Shown here: positions 1 through 5,688 of the stretch, piece by piece
How the letters are laid out: every line of letters starts with the position of its first letter
Numbering within the stretch: position 1 is the stretch's first letter
Assembly: GCA_033765345.1 (NCBI GenBank)
Contig: JANRIC010000147.1
Span: 1-8,597, forward strand
Reading direction: 5' to 3'
Length of the DNA: 8,597 bases
Source: JANRIC01 sp033765345
GTDB lineage: Bacteria; Bacteroidota; Bacteroidia; Cytophagales; Microscillaceae
Position numbers and translations under genes: made by a program
Notes under the pieces: model-generated
What the model saw: only the letters and a program-made list of their open reading frames with translations
Told to the model about the DNA's origin: nothing
The model's database searches: none

Positions 1-150
1 GCCGTCACCGGACGAGAGGAAAAAAATACGAAAAAAAGCTCGCCGTCACCTGACGAGAGGAAAAAAATACGAAAAAAAGCTCGCCGTCACCTGACGAGAG
101 GAAAAAAATACGAAAAAAAGCTCGCCGTCACCTGACGAGAGGAAAAAAAT
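1..150. repeat. 41-bp tandem repeat array with phased A-tracts (about 3.7 copies, open at left edge)
   Basis: Copies begin at 1, 42, 83 and 124; the fourth stops matching after 150. The period is exactly 41 bp. The only difference seen is in copy 1, which reads CACCGGACG where the others read CACCTGACG. Each unit has a GC-rich part (GCCGTCACCTGACGAGAGG) and an A-rich part with two runs of seven A separated by TACG, so the A-tracts are 11 bp apart. The GC part can fold: CGTC pairs with GACG around a 4-nt loop, and flanking CTC can pair with GAG across a small internal loop. The copy 1 change falls in the loop and leaves the 4-bp stem intact. The period is not a multiple of three, so a coding repeat is unlikely. 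There are no unique spacers, so it is not a CRISPR. Function unknown; curved DNA is an inference from the A-tract phasing. Confidence 0.95.
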
Positions 151-244
151 TAGCATATCATGGGATGGGTTTTAAACAATTTCATAAAAAACCGAAAATA
201 ATAACATGAACCCAATAAGCTTTAACAAAAGTATAATCTGATTA

Positions 245-277
245 TCTGTAGAAGCTAGTATGATCGGTTTACTTTTG
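245..277 (+). promoter_or_regulatory. Candidate Bacteroidota-type promoter for the dehydrogenase-hydrolase pair
   Basis: TACTTTTG at 270-277 is an exact match to the Bacteroidota -7 consensus TAnnTTTG. TCTG at 245-248 is a weak -33 match (consensus TTTG), 21 bp upstream and slightly far. Transcription would start near 284 and give a leader of about 70 nt before the ATG at 356. The rest of 151-355 is AT-rich. It holds one - strand open frame with a hydrophobic end, which I do not accept as a gene. No terminator or riboswitch fold was recognised. Confidence 0.35.
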
Positions 278-355
278 CCCGCAGAAATTTTGATCGAGCA
301 GCATTTTTGTTGCTTACTACCTAAAAATTTAACATAAACGTGGCTTAACAAGCGC

Positions 356-1426
356 ATGAAAAACTGCAAGATAGCGGTATTTTATTCATCACAGCAAGCT
401 GTCATTCTTGAGGAAGTAGCTATACCCGTCTTAAAACCTGGAGAAATCCTCGTAAAAAATGAATACACCACCTTATGCCGAAGCGACCTGAACACCTATT
501 GCGGCAAACGTTCCGAGAAAACTCCTACCATTCTCGGACACGAAATCGTAGGCCGAATCGTAGCTTTTGGCGAGGAAGCAATCAGGTTTGATTTGCGAAA
601 TAAAAGCCTGGAGCTGCAAGACCGAATTACCTGGGGCATTTACGCAAGTGATCCAGACAGTGAGATGTCTAGGTCGGGTATGCCTCAAAAAGGTGCTGAC
701 CTTTTTAAATATGGACACGAACAAATCACCGAAACAAGCACGCTCCATGGTGGTTTAGGTGAATACATCTTGCTCAGAGCCAATACGCCGATGATCAAAA
801 TCGATGAGCAAATTCCCGTACAAATAGCCGCCCTGATTAATTGCTCCATCGCAACCGTAGCTGGAGCCATCCGTATTGCAGGTGACTTACAAGGGAAAAA
901 AGTTCTAATCTCTGGAGTCGGAATGCTAGGAACGATTGCCTGCGCTATGGCTAAAGCAAACGACGCCGCACAAGTCTGTGCCATGGATGTAGACCCCAAA
1001 AGACTTGCTACCGCCCTCCGATTTGGAGCTGATTCTACAATACTCAGCTCAGAAACCCCAGCAATGCTACCAAACGAAAAATTTAATGTGCTGATAGAAT
1101 TGAGTGGCGTAGCTTCTGCTATGGAAAAAACCCTGGATATGCTGTCCATAGGTGGAGTGGCAGTTTGGATCGGTGCCACTTACCCCGAAAGAGATATTCA
1201 GATAAATGCCGAAAAAGTGGTTCGTAATCTGCTAACAATCAAAGGGCTACACAACTATAATCAAGATGATTTAACCCATGCAGTCGAGTTTATCGAGAAG
1301 TATTATACACAATATCCTTTTGAGTCTATGGTCTACGATCATTTTGGATTGGACGAAGTCAATGAGGCTTTTGCCTATGCCCTAGATAAAAATCCCTTCA
1401 GGGTTGGGGTTCGTATAGACGGCTAA
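356..1426 (+). CDS. Zinc-type alcohol dehydrogenase, phosphonate-catabolism-associated type
   Basis: A 356-residue MDR-family alcohol dehydrogenase, cytoplasmic, expected to oxidise an alcohol to an aldehyde with NAD. The catalytic zinc ligands are visible: C41 (in TLCRSD), H62 with E63 (in LGHE) and C163 (in LINCSIATVAGA). The Rossmann loop is GVGMLG (187-192). D211 at the end of the second strand (AMDVDP) favours NAD over NADP. The PQK...DLFKYGHE block (110-122) and the hydrolase gene 17 bp downstream match the dehydrogenases repeatedly found with phosphonate-degradation genes; that subfamily call is from memory. The loop that normally carries four structural-zinc cysteines (about 97-113) keeps its length but has no cysteine. 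The ATG at 356 gives a full-length N-terminus. There is no clear Shine-Dalgarno, as usual in Bacteroidota. The substrate is inferred: possibly a hydroxyalkyl-phosphonate. A general MDR dehydrogenase remains possible. Confidence 0.88.
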   Translation: MKNCKIAVFYSSQQAVILEEVAIPVLKPGEILVKNEYTTLCRSDLNTYCGKRSEKTPTILGHEIVGRIVAFGEEAIRFDLRNKSLELQDRITWGIYASDPDSEMSRSGMPQKGADLFKYGHEQITETSTLHGGLGEYILLRANTPMIKIDEQIPVQIAALINCSIATVAGAIRIAGDLQGKKVLISGVGMLGTIACAMAKANDAAQVCAMDVDPKRLATALRFGADSTILSSETPAMLPNEKFNVLIELSGVASAMEKTLDMLSIGGVAVWIGATYPERDIQINAEKVVRNLLTIKGLHNYNQDDLTHAVEFIEKYYTQYPFESMVYDHFGLDEVNEAFAYALDKNPFRVGVRIDG

Positions 1427-1443
1427 TCGTAAATAATAAAAAA

Positions 1444-2169
1444 ATGAAAAAGATACAATTGATCGTTTTTGACCTTTCAGGTACCACCGTAGAAGATGAT
1501 AATGCTGTGGCTAAAAGTCTTCATCAGGCAGCCGTAGAATACGGCCTAAATATCCCACTGGAAGATTTCCAGAAAACTATTGGTACCAATAAAATCCATC
1601 TATACCAGTTTATGATAGCGCGTAGTCGGGGTCAAGAGCTTTCTTTTGAGAACCTAGAAAAGTACAACTTCCCCGAATTGTATGAAGAAGCCAGGGATTT
1701 GTTTGACCGTTATGCCGTCATTATGTTAGAATACTACCAAAAAAATGTACGCGCCATGCCTCAGGCCGAAGAAACTTTTAGGTGGTGTAAAGCGCAGGGG
1801 ATTAAGGTAGCAACAGATACAGGCTTTCATCGAGAAGTCAGTCAGGCAATTATCCAAGGATTAAATTGGCTTGATTCAGGTCTGATTGATCTGAGTGTAG
1901 ACGTAGATTGTACGGAAGGCATCGGGAGGCCAGCCCCTTATATGATTTTTTATGCAATGCAGAAGCTGGGTATTCAAAGCGTCCACGAAGTAATCAAAAT
2001 AGGCGATACCCCAGCCGATTTGATCTCAGGATACAATGCTGGCTGTATCGCTAATATCGGCGTAAAAAGCGGAGCAAATACCCTTGAAACGCTCCTGGAA
2101 TACCCTCATACACATATATTAGAGCACGTCGGGCAGCTACCTGAACTGATTAAAACTACATTCGGGTAG
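1444..2169 (+). CDS. Phosphonatase-like HAD hydrolase (PhnX-related)
   Basis: A 241-residue cytoplasmic HAD-superfamily hydrolase. Motif I is FDLSGTTV, with nucleophile D10; the usual second Asp is replaced by S12, where true phosphonatase has Ala. K50 in the cap (TNKIHLY) lies 40 residues after the nucleophile, close to the D12-K53 spacing of Bacillus phosphonatase, where this lysine forms the Schiff base with phosphonoacetaldehyde. Motif II is VATDTGFHRE (T124/T126). R162 in GRPAP stands where most HADs have Lys, a phosphonatase hallmark. Motif IV is KIGDTPAD (D188, D192). These residues point to C-P bond cleavage of a phosphono-aldehyde, releasing phosphate. The closest class is the phosphonatase-like group rather than PhnX itself, so phosphonoacetaldehyde is only one candidate substrate. 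The gene follows the dehydrogenase by 17 bp with an A-rich leader and is very likely co-transcribed. No phosphonate transporter or transaminase is in the window. Confidence 0.87.
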   Translation: MKKIQLIVFDLSGTTVEDDNAVAKSLHQAAVEYGLNIPLEDFQKTIGTNKIHLYQFMIARSRGQELSFENLEKYNFPELYEEARDLFDRYAVIMLEYYQKNVRAMPQAEETFRWCKAQGIKVATDTGFHREVSQAIIQGLNWLDSGLIDLSVDVDCTEGIGRPAPYMIFYAMQKLGIQSVHEVIKIGDTPADLISGYNAGCIANIGVKSGANTLETLLEYPHTHILEHVGQLPELIKTTFG

Positions 2170-2171
2170 AA

Positions 2172-2285
2172 TTATGCGTGATTGAAAAAATAAATTACAA
2201 TATAGCATGCCACCTCATCGGTCTTGTTTAAAGGAACGTGAGGCAGGTTTCCATCAAAAAAGAATGATTCGCCTTTTTTAAAGCA
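2172..2285 (-). pseudogene. Probable C-terminal remnant of a cupin-domain protein
   Basis: Read on the - strand, this stretch ends in TAA (2172-2174) and encodes about 37 residues. KKGESFFFDGNLPH, then PLNKTDEVA, then a hydrophobic strand YIVIYFF look like the last beta strands of a Cupin_2 domain (G(D/E)S...F(D)...PH...N...DE.A). Cupins of this form are often fused C-terminal to an XRE helix-turn-helix. Upstream, the same frame runs into low-complexity sequence and then into the rtcB coding region in another frame. No N-terminal part and no sensible start codon are present, so this would be a 3' relic. It lies on the same strand as rtcB, 50 bp after its stop. Recognition is by eye; a chance resemblance is possible. 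The convergent gap 2170-2334 holds nothing else I can support. Confidence 0.4.
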
Positions 2286-2334
2286 TAGGATAGGATTAAA
2301 CCCACCAAGTAGAAAAAAGCAAAATATTGTTTGC

Positions 2335-3825
2335 CTAACTCTCTCCAAAGTCAATATTTCCGTGTTTTTTGCGTTTTCGGGGTTTTTCTTTATCAGCCAT
2401 ACGCACAATCTTAGGAGAGAATTTGGCCAGCACATCCACCAGGTCTGTTTGGAAAGACATCACCGCTTCAATGTCTTTGTAAGCCATGGGTGCTTCATCC
2501 AGATCACCTCCAATGAGTAATACGCCTTTTTCTTGGAGTATTTTTTTTAGATCACCTTCGGTGATACTTTTTTTGGCTTTACCTCTTGACATTACTCTGC
2601 CCGCTCCATGTGAAGCCGAAAAAATAGCTGCTGCTTGCCCTTTGCCTTTGATTACAAATCCGGGATGCGTCATAGAGCCGGGGATAATGCCCAGTTCCTT
2701 CTCATGAGCAGGGGTAGCTCCTTTGCGGTGCACGATTACCTCCCTGCCATCGATCAGTGTTTCTTTCCAGGCAAAATTATGATGATTCTCGATCATTTGA
2801 AGTGGTTTTAAAGATAAATCCTGTGCCATTCTTCGGTGGATGTGGTGGTGATTGGCCGAAGCGTATTCTCCAGCTAGGTTCATTCCGATCCAGTATTCCT
2901 GCCCTTCTTCGCTGTCCATATCCAGCCAGGCGAGATGTTTGGCGATGTCGGGAAGTTTGGTCTTTTCCATAGCCAATTGGGAATAATGCCCTGCAATCCC
3001 AGCACCAAAACCTCGTGAGCCTGAGTGCGACAAAAGAGCTACATACGCTCCTGCCGGAATCCCCAAATCGGGGTCTTGCTCGAGTATCTCCACAATGCCC
3101 CATTCCACAAAATGATTGCCTGTGCCTGAAGAGCCTACCTGTTGGATGGCTTTTTTGCGGAGATCGCGAATGACCTTAGTGGCATTCCAAGTTGATTTAT
3201 CAAAAAGTTCGTCTTCTAGCGGTTTGTCAAAGCCGTTTCCTGTGCCAAAAACCGTGTTTTTTAGGAGTAGGTTCTTAAATTTTTGCTTATTTCTTTCAAA
3301 ATAAACGGCATCGAGCTCAAAAATAGACATACACATCCTACAGGCAATATCTACACCGACAGCATAGGGAATGATTTTATTGGCTTCGGTAGCCAACACC
3401 CCTCCGATGGGCAAACCATATCCTTGATGTGCATCAGGCATCAAGACTCCCTCCACTGAAATAGGCAATTGCATGGCTACATTCATTTGTTTGATAGCAC
3501 CTTGCTCAATGTGTTCGGTGCCATAAATGCGGAATTCGGGTATCTCGGTTTTGAGTTCGAAAGAAGCTCTTTCCTGTCTTTTTTGCTCGTTTTGTGCCTG
3601 GAGGAGCTTGGTTTTTTCAGCGATTAAAGCAAAATCAGGATGCGCAAGAAATTGGTCGGGATTTTCCAGTATTTCCTGCAAGGTATTCAAGATGAGTTCT
3701 TTGGTATAATTGCCGCTTTTCTGGAGATGCTTCACGGTTTTGCCTGCTGCACGAAGTAGGTCTAGGTCATAAAATCCTTTGAGGTTGAGGTCTTTTGGGG
3801 TTATTTTTTCGCTTCTTTTTTTCAT
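2335..3825 (-). CDS. rtcB: RtcB-family RNA ligase
   Basis: A 496-residue tRNA-splicing/RNA-repair ligase of the RtcB family. The family joins a 2',3'-cyclic phosphate or 3'-phosphate end to a 5'-OH end using GTP and Mn(II). Signature blocks appear in order: PDAHQGYGLPIGG (130-142), VGVDIACRM (157-164, metal ligands D159 and C162), GTGNHFVEWG (234-243, H238), SHSGSRGFG (266-274, H267), NHHNFAW (347-353), HRKGATPA (366-373), IPGSMTHPGF (381-390) and SASHGAGR (403-410). H406 is the expected guanylylated histidine. The end shows DEAPMAYKDI (443-452) and a very basic tail (KPRKRKKHG). It is longer than the 408-residue E. coli enzyme because about 90 charged, helical-looking residues precede the core. 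The start is firm: the ATG overlaps the stop of the upstream phosphatase gene as TAATG. No archease or RtcA gene is visible. Confidence 0.96.
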   Translation of the reverse strand: MKKRSEKITPKDLNLKGFYDLDLLRAAGKTVKHLQKSGNYTKELILNTLQEILENPDQFLAHPDFALIAEKTKLLQAQNEQKRQERASFELKTEIPEFRIYGTEHIEQGAIKQMNVAMQLPISVEGVLMPDAHQGYGLPIGGVLATEANKIIPYAVGVDIACRMCMSIFELDAVYFERNKQKFKNLLLKNTVFGTGNGFDKPLEDELFDKSTWNATKVIRDLRKKAIQQVGSSGTGNHFVEWGIVEILEQDPDLGIPAGAYVALLSHSGSRGFGAGIAGHYSQLAMEKTKLPDIAKHLAWLDMDSEEGQEYWIGMNLAGEYASANHHHIHRRMAQDLSLKPLQMIENHHNFAWKETLIDGREVIVHRKGATPAHEKELGIIPGSMTHPGFVIKGKGQAAAIFSASHGAGRVMSRGKAKKSITEGDLKKILQEKGVLLIGGDLDEAPMAYKDIEAVMSFQTDLVDVLAKFSPKIVRMADKEKPRKRKKHGNIDFGES

Positions 3826-4766
3826 TAGAAATCATTTTTTTGAGGATTTTCCAGGAATTTCTGCATGTTACGCTTCAGCATAATTTCCATCATACCGTCC
3901 TTAAGTCCTACTTTGGGTACAATCATCAGGTGTGCTCCTGCCCATTGCATACAGGATAGATAAATCTCAGAAGCTGGAAAAATTGTATCAGCCCGATCGG
4001 GATTAAGCTTGAGGACATTGACCATGTCGTGAATACTAAAGCCCTTGAGGTATTGTCGAAGTGTGATAATTTCTTCATCGCTGATCATGCGTTCGTTGCC
4101 TGGGGGATTAATCAAAGCGTATACTTTATTGATGCTTCCTCCTGTACCAATGGCAATGGTTTCAAAGGCTAGGTTGAAAAGAAGTTTTTTTTCTTCAATC
4201 CATTCTCGGATATCGTCTTTTTTTTCGTGGCTTTGCTCGCCCTCGGTATTACGTATAGAACCCAGGCGAAAGGAGCGGGAAGCTACAATTTGTTTGCCCC
4301 GGTAGAGATTCAGCTCTGTGCTTCCTCCGCCTACGTCAATATGAAGATAATTTTTATTTTCTTTGGGGATTTGATGGATTACGTGATTGAGAATTTCGGC
4401 CTCTTTGATGCCGTCGATGATCTCGATTTCAAAGCCGATTTTTTTTCGGATTTGTTGGGCGACTTCCGACCCGTTTTCAGCTTCGCGAAAGGCAGAAGTA
4501 GCCAGGACCATATAATCATCCACCTCATACAGATCCATGAGCAGTTTAAATGCTTGCATAAGTTTAGAGAGTTTGGCCTTTTTTTTCTTACTGATTTTAC
4601 CCAATTCAAATACATCTATTCCCAAGCGTAAAGGATACCGTACATATTCTATATCTTTGAAGGAGATTTTATTGGTAAAATTGGTGTTTGGAGAATTCTC
4701 AAGGAGTACTCGGCTGATGAGCAAACGAGCTCCGTTGGATCCGATATCAATGGCAGCAAATTTCAC
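3825..4766 (-). CDS. Short Ppx/GppA-family phosphatase (exopolyphosphatase-like)
   Basis: A 313-residue cytoplasmic protein of the sugar-kinase/actin-fold Ppx/GppA family, whose members remove terminal phosphate from polyphosphate or from pppGpp. The nucleotide-phosphate loops are present: AAIDIGSNGARLL (4-16), ATSAFREAENG (89-99), LHIDVGGGSTEL (141-152) and AIGTGGSINKVY (205-216). E122 in GIKEAEI matches the catalytic Glu of Ppx. NPDRADTIFPA (255-265) is the usual late motif. The length corresponds to the two-lobed core only; the C-terminal HD-like domain of E. coli Ppx is missing, as in many Bacteroidota homologues. The first loop has GSNGAR where Ppx usually has GSN(T/S)(V/F)R. It is the first gene of a two-gene operon; its stop overlaps the rtcB start by one base. 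Polyphosphate versus pppGpp cannot be decided from the sequence. Confidence 0.92.
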   Translation of the reverse strand: MKFAAIDIGSNGARLLISRVLLENSPNTNFTNKISFKDIEYVRYPLRLGIDVFELGKISKKKKAKLSKLMQAFKLLMDLYEVDDYMVLATSAFREAENGSEVAQQIRKKIGFEIEIIDGIKEAEILNHVIHQIPKENKNYLHIDVGGGSTELNLYRGKQIVASRSFRLGSIRNTEGEQSHEKKDDIREWIEEKKLLFNLAFETIAIGTGGSINKVYALINPPGNERMISDEEIITLRQYLKGFSIHDMVNVLKLNPDRADTIFPASEIYLSCMQWAGAHLMIVPKVGLKDGMMEIMLKRNMQKFLENPQKNDF

Positions 4767-4799
4767 TTTATAATTTGTTGATCAAGGTATATTTTTTCT

Positions 4800-4807
4800 C
4801 AAAATTA
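4800..4807 (-). promoter_or_regulatory. Candidate -7 element for the phosphatase-rtcB operon
   Basis: On the - strand this reads TAATTTTG, an exact TAnnTTTG match. Initiation would fall near 4793, giving a leader of about 27 nt before the ATG at 4766. The expected -33 TTTG is not found at the right distance (TTAA at 19 bp). The gap 4767-4896 is the divergent region with folA and is very AT-rich. For folA only a degenerate TACTTTTT (4860-4867) was seen. Confidence 0.35.
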
Positions 4808-4896
4808 ATTATCGGATAACAAATAATTAACCTAAACCCTTCTTTTATCGGAATTTATTTACTTTTTATCGTTTTTATTCAATAAATACATAGAAA

Positions 4897-5385
4897 ATGG
4901 ATATTTCAATCATTGTGGCTTGTTCTGAAAATTGGGTAATTGGTCATGGTGGCAAATTACCGTGGCGATTGTCGGATGACCTCAAAAATTTCAAAAAAGT
5001 CACCTCAGGGCACTGTGTAATCATGGGGCGTAAGACTTTTGAATCAATAGGTAAGCCCTTGCCTGGGCGTAATAATCTGGTAATCAGCCGCAGATCATCT
5101 TTTGAGGCAGAGGGCATCGTGGCGGTAAGTTCTTTGGAGGCAGCTTTGATGGAGGCCGAGCAGTTGGGCGAAACAGAGGCTTTTATTATCGGTGGGGGGG
5201 AGATTTTTCGGCAGTCTTTGGGCTTGGTAGATCGGCTTTACCTGACTTGGGTACACGCTCACTTGCAAGGAGATGCCTTTTTTCCAGAGATTGATTGGCA
5301 GCAATGGCAGGAAAAAAACCGGGTTTTTTATCCGGCAGATGAAAAAAATGAATATGCTTTTGATTGGATTATTTTGGAGAAGTGA
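4897..5385 (+). CDS. folA: Dihydrofolate reductase
   Basis: A 162-residue DHFR, the normal length for a bacterial FolA. It reduces dihydrofolate to tetrahydrofolate with NADPH in the cytoplasm, supporting thymidylate, purine and methionine synthesis. Seen directly: ISIIVACSENWVIG (3-16), the Met20-type loop and substrate site GGKLPWRLSDDLKNF (18-32) with D28 as the catalytic acid (equivalent of E. coli D27), the NADPH-binding block VIMGRKTFESIGKPLPGR (41-58), and the IIGGGEIF loop near residues 96-103. W23 and the LPW turn are intact. The ATG at 4897 is preceded by an A-rich leader without Shine-Dalgarno. thyA, often next to folA, is not in this window; folA appears monocistronic, divergent from the phosphatase-rtcB operon and followed by a palindromic element. 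Confidence 0.96.
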   Translation: MDISIIVACSENWVIGHGGKLPWRLSDDLKNFKKVTSGHCVIMGRKTFESIGKPLPGRNNLVISRRSSFEAEGIVAVSSLEAALMEAEQLGETEAFIIGGGEIFRQSLGLVDRLYLTWVHAHLQGDAFFPEIDWQQWQEKNRVFYPADEKNEYAFDWIILEK

Positions 5386-5482
5386 GAATAACGCTCTGCG
5401 GGACTAACTCAATACAAACACTTCATTGGTGTAAGCATCCTTGTTATGGTCGTCATGGCATCAGAAAAAGAGGTTTTGAAGA

Positions 5483-5634
5483 ATTTTTAGCCCCACTAGG
5501 AGCGAGATATGTATAGAAATTGCTCATGAATCCCCGATCAAGTTCCGTAGGAACGATATAGATGCCGTTCCTACGGAACTTCCTGGATGATTACGTGGAT
5601 TTCTATACCTATTGAACCCCGCTGGGGTTAAAAT
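5483..5634. repeat. Composite nested palindrome (REP/MITE-like element) downstream of folA
   Basis: The two halves of this stretch are imperfect inverted copies of each other. The left half begins ATTTTTAGCCCC and contains GTATAGAAAT (5511-5520). The right half contains ATTTCTATAC (5599-5608), an exact complement of that 10-mer, and ends GGGGTTAAAAT, which mirrors the left start. In the middle lies a perfect 16-bp hairpin (5540-5581). The outer ends carry their own small GC-rich hairpins: GCCCC/GGAGC with one mismatch at left, and AACCCC-GCT-GGGGTT, perfect, at 5615-5629. The layout is thus hairpin, inverted repeat, central hairpin, inverted repeat, hairpin. No open frame explains it. It lies between two convergent transcription units, a usual site for dispersed palindromic elements. 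It may also help end transcription, though no T-tract follows any stem. Confidence 0.8.
5540..5581. repeat. Perfect 16-bp inverted repeat, 10-nt loop
   Basis: Left arm AAGTTCCGTAGGAACG (5540-5555), loop ATATAGATGC (5556-5565), right arm CGTTCCTACGGAACTT (5566-5581). All 16 pairs match. Each arm also contains a smaller palindrome, GTTCC-GTA-GGAAC, so the structure can rearrange into two short hairpins, which suits a cruciform-prone or recombinase-recognised site. It is the core of the larger composite palindrome. Confidence 0.95.
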
Positions 5635-5688
5635 AGCCTTGATGCAACTTCTATGTCTACATACCAACCCCTCAGTCCTGACACATTC

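Larger units (their letters stand above)
5386..5688. other. Gene-free convergent region between folA and the oxidoreductase gene
   Basis: This 303-bp stretch has no convincing gene. Its centre is the composite palindrome (5483-5634). The first part (5386-5482) has only very short open frames, including 11 codons from an ATG at 5455 and an 18-codon - strand frame ending in TAG; neither is recognisable. The last part (5635-5688) is the untranslated tail of the - strand operon. No classic GC-stem plus T-run terminator was found on either strand. Confidence 0.75.

Noticed and set aside
1..150. CRISPR array
   Set aside because: The period is made of identical units with no unique spacers between them, so it is a plain tandem repeat.
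172..369. A 65-codon - strand open frame with a hydrophobic C-terminal half, upstream of the dehydrogenase
   Set aside because: It overlaps the dehydrogenase start, lies in AT-rich leader DNA where hydrophobic codons arise by chance, and resembles no known small membrane protein.
685..1179. A 164-codon - strand open frame inside the dehydrogenase gene
   Set aside because: It is antisense to conserved zinc-dehydrogenase motifs and has no recognisable domain.
2258..2281. Possible terminator (A6G...CT6) between the convergent genes
   Set aside because: The stem is almost only A-T pairs and lies within the cupin-like remnant; too weak to call.
4860..4867. Promoter -7 element for folA (TACTTTTT)
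   Set aside because: It lacks the final G of TAnnTTTG and has no -33 partner; in such AT-rich DNA this is not significant.
5405..5458. An 18-codon - strand frame reading HDDHNKDAYTNEVFVLS before a TAG, looking like a protein C-terminus
   Set aside because: It is preceded at once by an in-frame TGA, is very short, and matches no family I recognise; chance is more likely.
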